Notes under the pieces: model-generated
Seen by the model: only the letters and a program-made list of their open reading frames with translations
The model's database searches: none
What the model was told of the DNA's origin: nothing
From: Mesorhizobium sp. 1M-11
GTDB taxonomy: Bacteria; Pseudomonadota; Alphaproteobacteria; Rhizobiales; Rhizobiaceae
DNA length: 64,000 nucleotides
Direction of reading: 5' to 3'
Assembly: GCF_001303895.1 (NCBI RefSeq)
Contig: NZ_LJSD01000051.1
Span: 310,001 to 374,000, forward strand
Position numbers and translations under genes: made by a program
Shown: piece after piece, positions 8,096 to 18,437 of the stretch
Numbering within the stretch: position 1 is the stretch's first letter
How the letters are laid out: the number at the start of each line of letters is the position of its first letter

Positions 8096-11000
8096 ATGAC
8101 AGGGTTGGGTACTATCGACCGCAGGCCGGGCCAGCGCTGCGCCCTGCTCTGCGGAACCGCGCTCGCCGGCGTGATGGCGCTGATGGCGTCAGCTGCGATG
8201 GCGGCGGATGCGACATGGAACGGATTAGCCGGAAATACCAACTACAGCTCGGGCGCCAATTGGATCGGCAACGTGCCGGCAGAAGGTACCGGATCGACCG
8301 CCACATTTGGACTGGCGGGTGGAGCCAACACGACCGTTACGCTCGACCATGGCAGCAATTTCGATATCGGTACGATCAGCGTTCAGGGGGCAACGGCCTA
8401 CACATTCAACAAGAGCGGTAGCGTCAATATCTTCGGCATCCATTCGGGCGTGGATATCGAGGCCGGGTCCACCGCCACGTTCAACATCTCCACCGGAAGC
8501 ATGCATTTCTATGGCGGCTCGGCGCAGACGGCGACGATCAATGTCCTGCCGGGCGGCATCGTGGAATTCCAGACCAGCAGCTCTGCCGGTTCCGCCACCA
8601 TCAACAATGAAAATAGGCTCCGCTTTTTCGGCGCGGCAAGTGCCGGCAGCGCGCTCATCATCACGAAGGCCGGCGCCATCACGTCCTTCGCAGACAACTC
8701 GACCGGGGCAACTGCGACATTGGTCTTCGATGGCGATGGCGCACTGGATATTTCCTCTCACAGCGGCAGCATCACCGTCGGTTCGATCACGAGCGGGAGT
8801 TCGGCCAGCACGATCAATCTCGGCGCCAACACGCTCGTGATGAGCGACCAAGTCAACACCGTCTATGCTGGCGTGATCTCAGGCACGGGATCGCTGACAA
8901 AAACCGGCGGCGGCAAACTGACGCTGACGAACGCTAACACCTACACCGGCGCCACGACGATCAATCAGGGCACGATCAACGTTCAGCACGGCTCGGCGCT
9001 CGGCAACGGCGGGGTCACCGTCTTTGCCGGCGGCGCGCTTGAATTGCAGGGAACCGGCCTGACGGTCACCAACGTGTTGGCGCCCAACGGATCGGGCGTG
9101 GCGAACGGCGGCGCGCTGCGAAATATTTCCGGAAACAATAGCTACAGCGGTCTTATCATGCTGGGCCCAGGCGCGCGGATCAATTCGGATTCCGGAAACC
9201 TGTCCATCACTGGCACGATTGGCGGCGCAGGCCAGACGCTGACGGTGGGAGGCGCCGGCGTCGTCGTTTTCGACAGCGGTCTCAATACCGGGGCGGGCGC
9301 GCTTATCAAGGACGGCAGCGGCACCCTGGCGCTCAACAGCGTCAACACATTCACCGGGTCGGTGACTGTCAATGCCGGCAGCCTGCAACTGAGCTTCTCA
9401 GGGGGACCGGTAAACTCCGCCATCGGCGACACAAGCGCTGTCAGCTTGAATGGAGGACAGCTCCTTGTCTCCGGAAGCGAAACGATCGGTTCCCTGAAGG
9501 GCGCCGCCGCAACCAATGTATGGTTGTACGACGGCAACACCTTGAGCGTTGGCGGCGATGACAGCTCAACGACCTACTCGGGCGTCATTCTGAATGCCGG
9601 CGTCGGCCCCGGCAAGCTCGCCAAGACGGGCGCGGGTGTGTTCACGCTGACTGGAAATAACTTTTATACCGGCGGCACGACGCTGGCGCAGGGCGGGCTC
9701 GCGGCCGGCAGCAATACAGCGCTTGGATCCGGCAATGTCACGGTGAGCGGCAACGCGTCGCTGTCGAACGCGAACAATGTGTCGGTCGCACTCGCCAACA
9801 AAATCAGCATCCTCAATCCCGGCCAGACACTGACGCTGACTTCGGGCGTCGGTGCGGGGACCGGCGGCGACCTGCGACTGGACAGCCAGATCACCGGCCC
9901 GGGCGGCGTGGCGATCAACAACGCCAGCCTCAGTTCGGTGGCGCTGTTCGGCAACAATCTCTACGCCGGCGGGACGACACTCAATGGCGCGGGCGTGTCT
10001 GTCGGCAGCAACAACGCATTCGGCCTTGGCAACGTGACGGTCAATGCACTGGCCACGTTGTTCACCGGGGCTGCGGATCTGACGATCGGGAACAATTTCA
10101 GCTTTCTTGGTACCGGGTTGAACGTCCTCAACAGTGACGACTTGACGTTGGGCGGCACATTGTCAGGCGCGGGCGGACTTCTAAAGAGCGCAAGCGGCGC
10201 CGGGCGGCTGACGCTGACAGGCGCGAACAGCTACCAGGGCACGACAACGATCGGTAACGGCGTGCTGGAGCTCAGAAACGGCTCAGCCATTGCCGATACC
10301 GGCGCGGTGATAATCGGCGCGTCCGGACAGCTGGAACTTTCCGATTCTGAAATAATCGGGTCGCTGGAAGGCAGCGGCGCGATCGTTCTGAACGGCCAGG
10401 CGCTGACGACGACCAACAACACGGCAAAGACCTATTCCGGCATCATCTCCGGCATCGGCAGCAGCGGCTTCGTCAAGAACGGCACGGGCACGCTGATCCT
10501 CGACGGCTCGAATTCCGTCGGCAATCAGTTCCTCGGCACAGCGATCGTCGGCCAGGGTACCCTGCGCATCAATGGCGCGTTCGGCGACACCGGCGGCAAC
10601 ACTGCCAACGTCACCGTTGCCAGCAACGGCACGCTGCAGGGCAATGGAACCATCCACGGCAGCGTAACGGTGCAGAACAACGGCACGCTCGCGCCCGGCG
10701 CCAGCCCCGGCACGCTGACCATCGCCGGGGACCTGACGCTCGACACCGGCTCGACGTCGACATTCGAGCTCGGCACGCCGAACGTCATCGGCAATACATC
10801 CAACGACCTCGTCAAGGTCGGCGGCAACCTGACGCTCGGGGGCGAGCTGAAGGCGGACGTGGCCTCCGCCGGCTACTACCGGCTCTTCGAATATGGAGGA
10901 ACGCTGACGCCAGGCAGAACGTTCGACACCGAGACGGTGACTTCGACCAATTTCACGGTAGCGAGCCACACCGTCGGCCTCGATGTTCCCGGCCAAGTCT

Positions 11001-14000
11001 ACCTGACCGCGCTCGGCGCCGGACAGACCATGCAGTTCTGGGACGGCGGCAATGCGACGCCCAACTTCGTCGATGGCGGCAGCGGCACATGGGATGGCGC
11101 CGCCTTCAACTGGACAGATGTGAACGGCGCGGTCAACCTGCCCTGGATGCAGTCGGTCGGCATATTCGCCGGCAGCGCCGGTACGGTCACCGTCGCGGGC
11201 ACGCAGAATTTCGACACGCTGCAGTTCGTGACCGACGGCTATCACCTGACCGGCGGCAGCCTGGCCTTCGACCCGGCATCGGGTTCGGCGGGCACGATCG
11301 CGGTCGATGGCGGCGTCACGGCCTTCGTCGGTTCCGTCCTGACCGACGGGCCGACGGCCACGGACTTCATCAAGGCCGGCAACGGCAAGCTGATCCTGAC
11401 GGGAGCCAACACCTATACCGGCACGACGTCCATCCAGGGTGGCACCCTGCAACTGGGAGACGGCAGCAATACGGGATCGATCGGCACCGGCAGGGTACTC
11501 AATGACGGCATGCTGGCCTTCGACCGCAGTGACAGCTTCGCCTTCGCGAACGACATCACCGGCACCGGCGGGCTGACGCAGGCCGGAACGGGAACCGTCA
11601 CGCTGACGGGCAGCAACGACTACAGCGGTGACACGATCGTCAACGCCGGCACATTGACGGCGGGGACGAACACCGCGTTTTCGGCCAATTCGGTGGCAGT
11701 CGTGAACGTGGGCGGCACGCTCGACATCGATGACGGCGTCGAGACCGACATCAAAGGCCTTCTCGACGGTTCGTCGGGCGGCGGCGTGGTCAATATCGGC
11801 ACCGCGGACGACACCACGGTTCTGTCCATCGGCGCCAACGGTCCCGTCGCCAGCGATTTCAGCGGACAGATCACAGGCGCGGGATCGCTGGAACTCGACC
11901 AGGGCACCCTGACGCTGCGCGGCGTCAGCGACATCGGCGGCGACCTCTTCATCAGCCCCGACGCGGCGCTCACCCTGCTCGGCCCGAACGCGTCTTTCAA
12001 TGCGGCCGGGGGAACGGGTGTCGAGGCCGCAGGTGCACTCAACATGCTTGCCGGTGCGAAACTGACCACCGACAATCTGCTGGTCGGCGGTGCGATGCTC
12101 GTCGACGGAAAAGACACGAACGCAAAGGTTTCGCAACTAACCTTCGTCGGCACCATGGCGACGGCTGCCACGCTGACGATCCAGAACGGCGGCGTGGTCG
12201 ACAGCCTGTTCGGGGCACTCATCGAAAATCCGTTCGAGGCTGCGAGCGCCGCCGTGACGGGACAAGGGTCCACGTGGAATGTCTCGACCTTCCTCGGCGT
12301 CGGCAACATGCTCGGCGGCGGAACCGGCAAACTGACGGTGGCAGCCGGCGGTGTCGTCAATGTCGGAGACACCACGGTCATCGCCGCAGAGACTGCCTCC
12401 ACCGGCCTCGATCCTTCGATGGTCATGGTGACCGGCGCGGGGTCGAAACTGACGACCAAGACGCTGATTGTCGGCCTGCCGCCTTGCGCTTGCGGACCCC
12501 TGCCCGGCCAATTGATCGTTGCGGATGGCGGCTCCGTGGTTGCCTCGGAACCGGTCATGATCGACCAGGGCTCGCTGCTCGCCATCGGCGATGGGAACCT
12601 GTCGGGTTCCCTGGTTGCACCGTCCATCGCCAATGACGGGCTGATCCGCGCCAACTTCACCGACGCGGCCACGCTGGACGCCGACATCGCAGGCACCGGC
12701 ACGCTGGCGAAGCAGGGCAGCGGCACGCTCGTGCTGAACGGGGCCAGCACCTATACGGGCGCGACCACGGTCGATGGCGGCAAGCTGGTCGTCGGCGACA
12801 GTTCCCACCCAGGTGCGAGCCTGGCGAGCACGGTGACCTTGAAATCGGGGGCGGTGCTTGGCGGCATCGGCACGGTGGGCGCGCTCGTGGCGGAGAACGG
12901 GGCCATTGTCGCGCCGGGCAATTCGATCGGCACGCTGAACGTGGCGGGCGACGTGTCGCTGGCTGCCGGTTCGACCTATGAGGTCGAGATCGCCGGCAGC
13001 GGCACCAGCGACCGCATCGCCGCCACCGGCAAGGCGACGCTGGGCGGCGGCAAGGTCGGCGTGACAGCGCTGGACCCGCAGACCAGCTACCAGGACGGCC
13101 AGACCTACACGATCCTGACGGCGGCCGGCGGTGTCACCGGCAGCTTCGATCCGTCAGTGCTGTCGCGCTCGGCTTTCCTCGATGCGACGCTTGCCCAAAG
13201 CGCCAACGCGGTCGACCTGAAGATCGCGCTCAAGGGAACCGGGTTCGTCAAGGTCGCCGACACCTACAACCAGAAGCGGACGGCTGGCGCGCTCGACACA
13301 CTTGCGCAGAGCGGCACGCCGCTGGAACTCTACAACAAGCTGCTTGTGCTTTCCGCCGACGAAGCCCGCGCCGCCTTCGACGGCCTGTCGGGCGAGATCA
13401 ACGCCTCGACGGTGACAGGCATGCTCGAAGACAGCCGCTTCGTGCGCGAAGCGATGAACGACCGCCTTCGTTCCGCCTTCGAAACGGTCGGTGCGGAGCC
13501 ATTGCCGCTGATGGGTTATGGCGAGGATGCGAAGGATATGACCACGGGTCCGGTGGCTGCCGAGCACTATGGCGCCTGGGGCTCGGTGTTCGGTTCGTGG
13601 GGGCATTTCGGCAGCGACGGCAATGCCGCCAAGCTTTCCCGTTCCATCGGCGGGTTCGTCACCGGTGTCGACGGTCTCATCACCGATGACGTCCGCCTCG
13701 GTTTCCTCGCCGGCTACAGCCATTCCTCGCTCGAGGTCGATGACAGAAGGTCGTCTGCCTCCACCGACAATTACCATCTCGGCATCTATGGCTGCACGCA
13801 GTGGGGCGCCCTCGCGCTGCGCTCCGGACTTGCCTACACATGGAGCCAGATCGACTCGAGCCGGCAAGTCACCTTCCCCGGCTTCACCGACAGCCTGACC
13901 GGCGACCACCGCGCCGGCACCACGCAGGTGTTCGGCGAACTCGGCTATGGCATGAAAGCCGGCAATCTTGCCTTCGAGCCCTTCGCCAACCTGGCCTATG

Positions 14001-14386
14001 TCAATGTCCACACCAACGGCTTCACCGAGCAGGGCGGCATTTCGGCGCTGACCGTCCATGGCGGCTCCAACGACATCACCTTCACAACGCTTGGCGTCCG
14101 CGCTTCGACCGATTTCGAACTTGGCTCAGCAAAAGCAACCGCACGCGGCATGATCGGCTGGCGTCATGGCTTCGGTGATGTGACGCCAACGGTGAGCCAG
14201 GCCTTCACCGGCTCCAGCGCCTTCTCGATTGCGGGCGCGCCCATCGCCAGGGATGCCGCCGTGCTCGAAGCCGGGCTCGACTTCGTCATCGCACCGGCCG
14301 CCACGCTTGGCGTTTCCTATCACGGCCAGGTCGGCTCAGGGGCGAGCGATCATGGTGTGCGCGCGGATCTGAGCGTGAAGTTCTGA
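8096..14386 (+). CDS. Giant autotransporter with PATR repeats (type Va secretion)
   Basis: The protein has about 2,096 residues. It starts with a signal peptide (RRPGQR, then a hydrophobic stretch ending ASAAMA-AD). The passenger is a Ser/Thr/Gly/Asn-rich beta-helix with at least eight passenger-associated transport repeats of the form KTG-G-LTLT-NTYTG-TT---G-L, between about residues 265 and 1560. The autotransporter barrel covers roughly residues 1820-2096 and ends with aromatic LSVKF, the usual outer-membrane signature. No protease or lipase motif was seen, so an adhesin or surface role is the best guess. The ATG at 8096 gives a clean signal peptide; in-frame GTG/TTG starts lie up to 57 nt upstream. 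Its barrel is almost the same as that of the protease autotransporter ending at 25267. Confidence 0.88.
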   Translation: MTGLGTIDRRPGQRCALLCGTALAGVMALMASAAMAADATWNGLAGNTNYSSGANWIGNVPAEGTGSTATFGLAGGANTTVTLDHGSNFDIGTISVQGATAYTFNKSGSVNIFGIHSGVDIEAGSTATFNISTGSMHFYGGSAQTATINVLPGGIVEFQTSSSAGSATINNENRLRFFGAASAGSALIITKAGAITSFADNSTGATATLVFDGDGALDISSHSGSITVGSITSGSSASTINLGANTLVMSDQVNTVYAGVISGTGSLTKTGGGKLTLTNANTYTGATTINQGTINVQHGSALGNGGVTVFAGGALELQGTGLTVTNVLAPNGSGVANGGALRNISGNNSYSGLIMLGPGARINSDSGNLSITGTIGGAGQTLTVGGAGVVVFDSGLNTGAGALIKDGSGTLALNSVNTFTGSVTVNAGSLQLSFSGGPVNSAIGDTSAVSLNGGQLLVSGSETIGSLKGAAATNVWLYDGNTLSVGGDDSSTTYSGVILNAGVGPGKLAKTGAGVFTLTGNNFYTGGTTLAQGGLAAGSNTALGSGNVTVSGNASLSNANNVSVALANKISILNPGQTLTLTSGVGAGTGGDLRLDSQITGPGGVAINNASLSSVALFGNNLYAGGTTLNGAGVSVGSNNAFGLGNVTVNALATLFTGAADLTIGNNFSFLGTGLNVLNSDDLTLGGTLSGAGGLLKSASGAGRLTLTGANSYQGTTTIGNGVLELRNGSAIADTGAVIIGASGQLELSDSEIIGSLEGSGAIVLNGQALTTTNNTAKTYSGIISGIGSSGFVKNGTGTLILDGSNSVGNQFLGTAIVGQGTLRINGAFGDTGGNTANVTVASNGTLQGNGTIHGSVTVQNNGTLAPGASPGTLTIAGDLTLDTGSTSTFELGTPNVIGNTSNDLVKVGGNLTLGGELKADVASAGYYRLFEYGGTLTPGRTFDTETVTSTNFTVASHTVGLDVPGQVYLTALGAGQTMQFWDGGNATPNFVDGGSGTWDGAAFNWTDVNGAVNLPWMQSVGIFAGSAGTVTVAGTQNFDTLQFVTDGYHLTGGSLAFDPASGSAGTIAVDGGVTAFVGSVLTDGPTATDFIKAGNGKLILTGANTYTGTTSIQGGTLQLGDGSNTGSIGTGRVLNDGMLAFDRSDSFAFANDITGTGGLTQAGTGTVTLTGSNDYSGDTIVNAGTLTAGTNTAFSANSVAVVNVGGTLDIDDGVETDIKGLLDGSSGGGVVNIGTADDTTVLSIGANGPVASDFSGQITGAGSLELDQGTLTLRGVSDIGGDLFISPDAALTLLGPNASFNAAGGTGVEAAGALNMLAGAKLTTDNLLVGGAMLVDGKDTNAKVSQLTFVGTMATAATLTIQNGGVVDSLFGALIENPFEAASAAVTGQGSTWNVSTFLGVGNMLGGGTGKLTVAAGGVVNVGDTTVIAAETASTGLDPSMVMVTGAGSKLTTKTLIVGLPPCACGPLPGQLIVADGGSVVASEPVMIDQGSLLAIGDGNLSGSLVAPSIANDGLIRANFTDAATLDADIAGTGTLAKQGSGTLVLNGASTYTGATTVDGGKLVVGDSSHPGASLASTVTLKSGAVLGGIGTVGALVAENGAIVAPGNSIGTLNVAGDVSLAAGSTYEVEIAGSGTSDRIAATGKATLGGGKVGVTALDPQTSYQDGQTYTILTAAGGVTGSFDPSVLSRSAFLDATLAQSANAVDLKIALKGTGFVKVADTYNQKRTAGALDTLAQSGTPLELYNKLLVLSADEARAAFDGLSGEINASTVTGMLEDSRFVREAMNDRLRSAFETVGAEPLPLMGYGEDAKDMTTGPVAAEHYGAWGSVFGSWGHFGSDGNAAKLSRSIGGFVTGVDGLITDDVRLGFLAGYSHSSLEVDDRRSSASTDNYHLGIYGCTQWGALALRSGLAYTWSQIDSSRQVTFPGFTDSLTGDHRAGTTQVFGELGYGMKAGNLAFEPFANLAYVNVHTNGFTEQGGISALTVHGGSNDITFTTLGVRASTDFELGSAKATARGMIGWRHGFGDVTPTVSQAFTGSSAFSIAGAPIARDAAVLEAGLDFVIAPAATLGVSYHGQVGSGASDHGVRADLSVKF

Positions 14387-14525
14387 GTGATGAGCGCGAA
14401 GAAAGGCCGTTGACGGAATCCGCGCCGGTTCGTTCTCCAGCGTTCCGGGATGGAATCGACCTCACCCTCGAAGCCGGCCTGTCACATCGACTTGAAGCCG
14501 GTTCTGGACCGCGTCGAATCTCCAC

Positions 14526-14730
14526 CGTTCCGGAGTGGATCCCCGACACTCTCCAGTCGCTTCGCTCCTTTCGAGGTCGAGGATGACGGTTGTGAGGGGC
14601 GCTTCGGCTAATCGCCGACGCGGGTGGAAATGTCGGCTTTCGGCATTTGCGCAGGCATCGAAACTTCGTCACCCTCGACCTCGCGAACGACCGCAGGGAG
14701 TGGGGAGTGTCGGGGATCCATTCCGGAACG
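14526..14730. repeat. Mosaic repeat A, paired copy
   Basis: A forward arm lies at 14526-14588 and a reverse arm at 14667-14730, with small divergences (CGGAGTGG in the forward arm, CGTCACCCTCG in the reverse arm). A degenerate partial copy beginning CGTTCCGGGATGG lies about 90 bp upstream. The pair fills the gap behind the autotransporter gene. Confidence 0.85.
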
Positions 14731-14912
14731 GTGCTGGAACGGGATCGCCCGCTCCGATGCTCGCATTCCGCAAGGGCGTGGATTCCCATGCCCACGATGG
14801 TCCTTTCTCCGGATGATTTTTCCATCTTTCCGGCAACTCACCATGACGGTTTGCTTCCCGGTCAAAGGCGGGTGGGCTAGCATATCCGCTTCCAAACGAG
14901 GATTTCTGCTCA

Positions 14913-15131
14913 ATGTCGCGCGTGCAGCTGAAAGCAGCGGACGGCACCGTCGTCGAATTGGATCCGGCCAAGGTCGTGGAAATCCGTCAGTTCGACGGCA
15001 AGGCGCAGGTCGAGCAACTGACGGGCGATCCGTCCGTTCGCACGCGCATAACCCTCGCTGAAAAACCCTGGCGCGTGGCCAGGCTGCTCAACGCCGCGAT
15101 CGGCGCAACACCCTTCAGTGCCGGAAGCTGA
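14913..15131 (+). CDS. Small hypothetical protein
   Basis: This is a 72-residue soluble protein, MSRVQLKAADGTVVELDPAK..., with alternating hydrophobic residues that suggest a small beta-rich fold followed by a helix (PWRVARLLNAAIGA). GAGGA lies 9 nt before the ATG, which supports translation. I do not recognise the family. It stands between a mosaic repeat and a RIME-like palindrome and converges on the TetR gene. Confidence 0.5.
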   Translation: MSRVQLKAADGTVVELDPAKVVEIRQFDGKAQVEQLTGDPSVRTRITLAEKPWRVARLLNAAIGATPFSAGS

Positions 15132-15155
15132 GCCGCTCCAACTCTCTGTTTCTAC

Positions 15156-15198
15156 GCAATTCCGGATGCAAAAAGCTGCGCACTTCTGCTGGAATTGC
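15156..15198. repeat. RIME-like palindrome
   Basis: GCAATTCC at 15156-15163 is inverted as GGAATTGC at 15191-15198, with a short internal AAAAGCTGCGCACTT hairpin core. It resembles the palindrome at 383-431. It lies between the convergent 3' ends of the small gene and the TetR gene, where it may act as a terminator. Confidence 0.6.
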
Positions 15199-15199
15199 G

Positions 15200-15862
15200 C
15201 TAACCCGCCGTGCCGCCTCGTTTCACCGACCTCCCGACAAAGGCCGAAAAATGGGCGACATCGGCTTCGGTCGGCTCCAGGCCGGTGAAGCTGCGCAAAT
15301 AGGCGGCCAGGTGGCTGAGACGGGCTTCGAGCGGTTCCTTGAGGTCCAGCACGTAATACCCGATCTGCATGTAATAGAGCACACGCGCGCGGATGAAAGC
15401 ATCCTCGTCGCTGTAGCCATGGCGCCGGTACATGTCGCGGATCGCGCCGAGCCTCTGCTCGTCGGCCGCGTCGATGATGCGGCGCACCTCGGGCGACCGG
15501 CGCGCCCATTCACGCACAGCGAAATCGAAGCGCGGGTCGAACAGGCGCTCGTCGGCCCAGCATTCGAAGACATTCATGACACCGCGCACAATGGTTTCGG
15601 AGGGGCGGCTCGCCCGCTCCACGATCGCCTTGGTGTTGGTGTCGCGCCAATGGTCCAGCAGCCGGTCGAGCAGGTCCTGCCGGCTGTCGAAATAGTGATA
15701 GAAGCTCGACCGCGATACGCCGAGCCTCTCACCGAGCGGCAGGATGCGAACGCTCTCCACCCCATCGGTCACCAGAACTTCCAGGGCCAGGTTGATCCAG
15801 TCCCAACGCGTCACCTTGACGTTGCCGGAGGCCGGTTCTTCCTGCGGAGCCATCTTGATCAT
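15200..15862 (-). CDS. TetR-family transcriptional regulator
   Basis: The 220-residue protein has an N-terminal TetR DNA-binding domain. Its HTH reads ESVRILPLGERLGVSRSSFYHYF (about residues 35-57) followed by the usual DLLDRLLDHW helix. The C-terminal part is an all-helical ligand domain. The start MIKMAPQEE at 15862 is preferred because the frame upstream encodes an unlikely hydrophobic extension. It is divergent from the dimethylglycine-dehydrogenase-like operon, and a 33-bp inverted repeat lies between the two. It is therefore very likely the local repressor; the ligand is probably a methylated amine or its product (inference). Confidence 0.88.
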   Translation of the reverse strand: MIKMAPQEEPASGNVKVTRWDWINLALEVLVTDGVESVRILPLGERLGVSRSSFYHYFDSRQDLLDRLLDHWRDTNTKAIVERASRPSETIVRGVMNVFECWADERLFDPRFDFAVREWARRSPEVRRIIDAADEQRLGAIRDMYRRHGYSDEDAFIRARVLYYMQIGYYVLDLKEPLEARLSHLAAYLRSFTGLEPTEADVAHFSAFVGRSVKRGGTAG

Positions 15863-15906
15863 GGCTGACGAATGACACAGCGCGACCGTCTCGGCAAGCA
15901 GTACTA

Positions 15907-15939
15907 GACATATATGTACAATCAATGTACACACATGTC
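15907..15939. promoter_or_regulatory. Inverted-repeat operator between the TetR gene and its divergent operon
   Basis: Left arm GACATATATGTACA (15907-15920) and right arm TGTACACACATGTC (15926-15939) match at 12 of 14 positions around a 5-bp centre. The site lies 44 bp from the TetR start and about 33 bp from the dehydrogenase start. This is the expected size and place for a TetR dimer or dimer-pair site controlling both directions. Confidence 0.75.
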
Positions 15940-15971
15940 CAATGATGATGGAGACCATCATGGGAGGTTCG

Positions 15972-18386
15972 ATGAAGTCGCATTACCGCGCTGTCGTGAT
16001 CGGAGGCGGCGTTGTCGGCGCCTCCGTGCTCTATCACCTGACACGGTATGGCTGGAGCGATGTCGCGCTGGTCGAACGCGCCGAACTGACCGCCGGCTCG
16101 ACCTGGCATGCCGCCGCCGGTTTCCATGCGCTCAACGCCGATCCCAATGTCGCGGCATTGCAGGACTACACGATCGGCCTCTATCGCGAGATCGAGGCCG
16201 AATCCGGCCAGGATGTCGGCCTGCACATGACCGGCGGCGTCAACATCGCCTCCGATCCCAGCCGCTGGGAATGGCTGAAATCGGCCTGGGCGGTGTTCCA
16301 GTCGGTCGGCATCGAGACGGCCCGGCTGGTGACGCCCGAGGAGATCAAGGCGCTCTGCCCGATCGTCGACACCACCGGCGTGCTGGGCGGCCTCCATGAT
16401 TCCAACGAAGGCCATCTCGACCCTTACGGCACCACCCACGCCTATGCCGGTGCGGCGCGCAAGCGCGGTGCCGATGTCATCCTGCGCAACCGGGTGATCC
16501 AGCTGTCGCCACGGCCGGATGGCAGCTGGAACGTCGTCACCGAGAAAGGCACCATCGTTGCCGACCACGTCGTCAATGCCGGCGGCCTGTGGGCCAAGCA
16601 GCTCGGCCTGATGGCCGGCGTCGACCTGCCGGTGACGCCGATGGAGCATCACTACCTCATCACCGAGGACATCCCGGAAATCACGGCGCTCGACCGTGAG
16701 ATCGGCATCGCGGTCGACCTCGACGGATTCTCCTATCTCAGGCAGGAGCGCAAGGGTGTGCTGATCGGCGTCTATGAACAGGACGCCCGCCACTGGAACA
16801 TGGACGGCGCGCCATGGGACTACGGCATCGAGCTGATCCCCGAGGATGTCGATCGCATCGCGCCGGAACTCGCCAAGGCCTATGAGCGGTTCCCGTGCCT
16901 GCAGACCGCCGGCATCCGCAAATGGGTCAACGGTGCCTTCACCTTCACGCCTGACGGCAATCCGATCATCGGGCCGGTGCGCGGCTTGAAGAACTATTGG
17001 GTCGCCTGCGGCGTGATGGCCGGTTTCAGCCAGGGCGGCGGTGTCGGCAAGTCGCTGGCGGAGTGGATGATCGAGGGCGAGCCGCAGGCCGACGTGTTCG
17101 GCATGGACATCGCCCGCTACGGCGCCTTTGCAGCCAACCGCGAATATCTCAAGCAGACGACGCGCCAGTTCTACTCCCGCCGCTTCGTCATGACCTTCCC
17201 GAATGAACGCCTGCCGGCCGGGCGCCCCTTGCGGCGCCCCGGCGCCTATCGCGAGATGAGCGAGGCCGGATGCCAGTGGACAGCCTCCTGGGGGCTGGAA
17301 CTGCCGGTCTATTTCGCCCCGGCGGGGTTCGAAGAGACGCCGACGCTGAAGCGGTCGAACGCCTTCGATCTCGTCGGTGCGGAGGCACGCGCGGTGCGCC
17401 GGACAGCCGGGCTCGTCGATACGTCGGGCTTTTCGCGCTACGAGATCACCGGAGCGGGTGCCGCCGCCTGGCTGGACAGGCTGCTCGCAGCCAGGCTGCC
17501 CAAGCCCGGCCAGGCACGGCTGGCGCCGATGCTCGGCCATGACGGCCGGCTGAAAGGCGACCTCACCTGCTTCAACTGGGGCGACGGCCGCTACTGGCTG
17601 ATGGGCTCCTACTATCTGCGCGAATTCCACCTGCGCTGGTTCGAGGACCATTCGTCGCCCGACGTCGCCATCGCCGACATTTCCGATGCGACGGGCGGCT
17701 TCCTGCTCACCGGCCCGAAGGCGCGCGACATCCTTGGCCTTGCCACGCATCGGGACATCTCAGCCAAGGCCTTGCCGTTCATGGCCTGCGGGGCGCTGGA
17801 TATCGGCCTCGTGCGGGCTGATGTGGCCCGCCTGTCGATCGCTGGCGAACTGGGCTTCGAGATCAATTGCGCGGCGACCGAACATGCGACGCTGCGCCAG
17901 ACGCTGCTGTCGGCCGGGCGGGAAGCGGGCCTCGTCGAGGTCGGCTACTACGCGCTGAATTCGCTGCGGCTGGAAAAAAGCTTCGGCATCTGGTCGCGCG
18001 AATTCGCGCAGGGCTATACCGCCGGCATGACAGGCCTCGACCGCTGGATCGCCTTCGACAAGGGCGATTTCATCGGCAGGCAGGCAGCGCTTGCGGAGCG
18101 CGACCGCGGCGGCGCGCACAGCATCCTGGTCACGCTCGAGGTCGATGCCATCGACGCCGACGCCAGCGGTTTCGAGCCTGTCTGGCACGCGGGCCGCAAG
18201 GTCGGCTTCATCACCTCCGGCGGCTACGGCCACACCTTGGGCAAGAGCCTCGCCATGGCGCTGCTCGACAGGGATTTCGCCACGGAAGGCACCGCGCTCT
18301 CGGCGCATATCGTCGGCATCGAGCGCCCGGTGCGTGTCATTGCGGCTTCGCCCTACGATCCGGGCGGGCTGGCGATGCGGGCATAG
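15972..18386 (+). CDS. Dimethylglycine/sarcosine dehydrogenase-like FAD-GcvT fusion protein
   Basis: The roughly 804-residue protein has two parts. An N-terminal FAD-dependent DAO domain starts with the dinucleotide motif VVIGGGVVGASVLYHL, followed by AGSTWHAAAGFHAL, the segment where FAD attachment occurs in relatives. The C-terminal half (from about residue 430) is a GcvT-like folate-binding domain. Such fusions oxidatively demethylate dimethylglycine, sarcosine or related N-methyl amino acids and pass the one-carbon unit to tetrahydrofolate. The start at 15972 (MKSHYRAV) has GGGAGG close by; an ATG at 15960 with GGAG is an alternative. It is the first gene of the TetR-controlled operon with an MttB-like gene. 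The exact substrate is unknown. Confidence 0.87.
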   Translation: MKSHYRAVVIGGGVVGASVLYHLTRYGWSDVALVERAELTAGSTWHAAAGFHALNADPNVAALQDYTIGLYREIEAESGQDVGLHMTGGVNIASDPSRWEWLKSAWAVFQSVGIETARLVTPEEIKALCPIVDTTGVLGGLHDSNEGHLDPYGTTHAYAGAARKRGADVILRNRVIQLSPRPDGSWNVVTEKGTIVADHVVNAGGLWAKQLGLMAGVDLPVTPMEHHYLITEDIPEITALDREIGIAVDLDGFSYLRQERKGVLIGVYEQDARHWNMDGAPWDYGIELIPEDVDRIAPELAKAYERFPCLQTAGIRKWVNGAFTFTPDGNPIIGPVRGLKNYWVACGVMAGFSQGGGVGKSLAEWMIEGEPQADVFGMDIARYGAFAANREYLKQTTRQFYSRRFVMTFPNERLPAGRPLRRPGAYREMSEAGCQWTASWGLELPVYFAPAGFEETPTLKRSNAFDLVGAEARAVRRTAGLVDTSGFSRYEITGAGAAAWLDRLLAARLPKPGQARLAPMLGHDGRLKGDLTCFNWGDGRYWLMGSYYLREFHLRWFEDHSSPDVAIADISDATGGFLLTGPKARDILGLATHRDISAKALPFMACGALDIGLVRADVARLSIAGELGFEINCAATEHATLRQTLLSAGREAGLVEVGYYALNSLRLEKSFGIWSREFAQGYTAGMTGLDRWIAFDKGDFIGRQAALAERDRGGAHSILVTLEVDAIDADASGFEPVWHAGRKVGFITSGGYGHTLGKSLAMALLDRDFATEGTALSAHIVGIERPVRVIAASPYDPGGLAMRA

Positions 18387-18437
18387 GAGCGATGGCGATC
18401 AAGATGGTCGAAATTCTGCTCTATCCCTTCGTTTTAC

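Noticed and set aside
10283..12136. 617-codon frame opposite the giant autotransporter
   Set aside because: It lies wholly within a well-supported gene and shows no recognisable domain.
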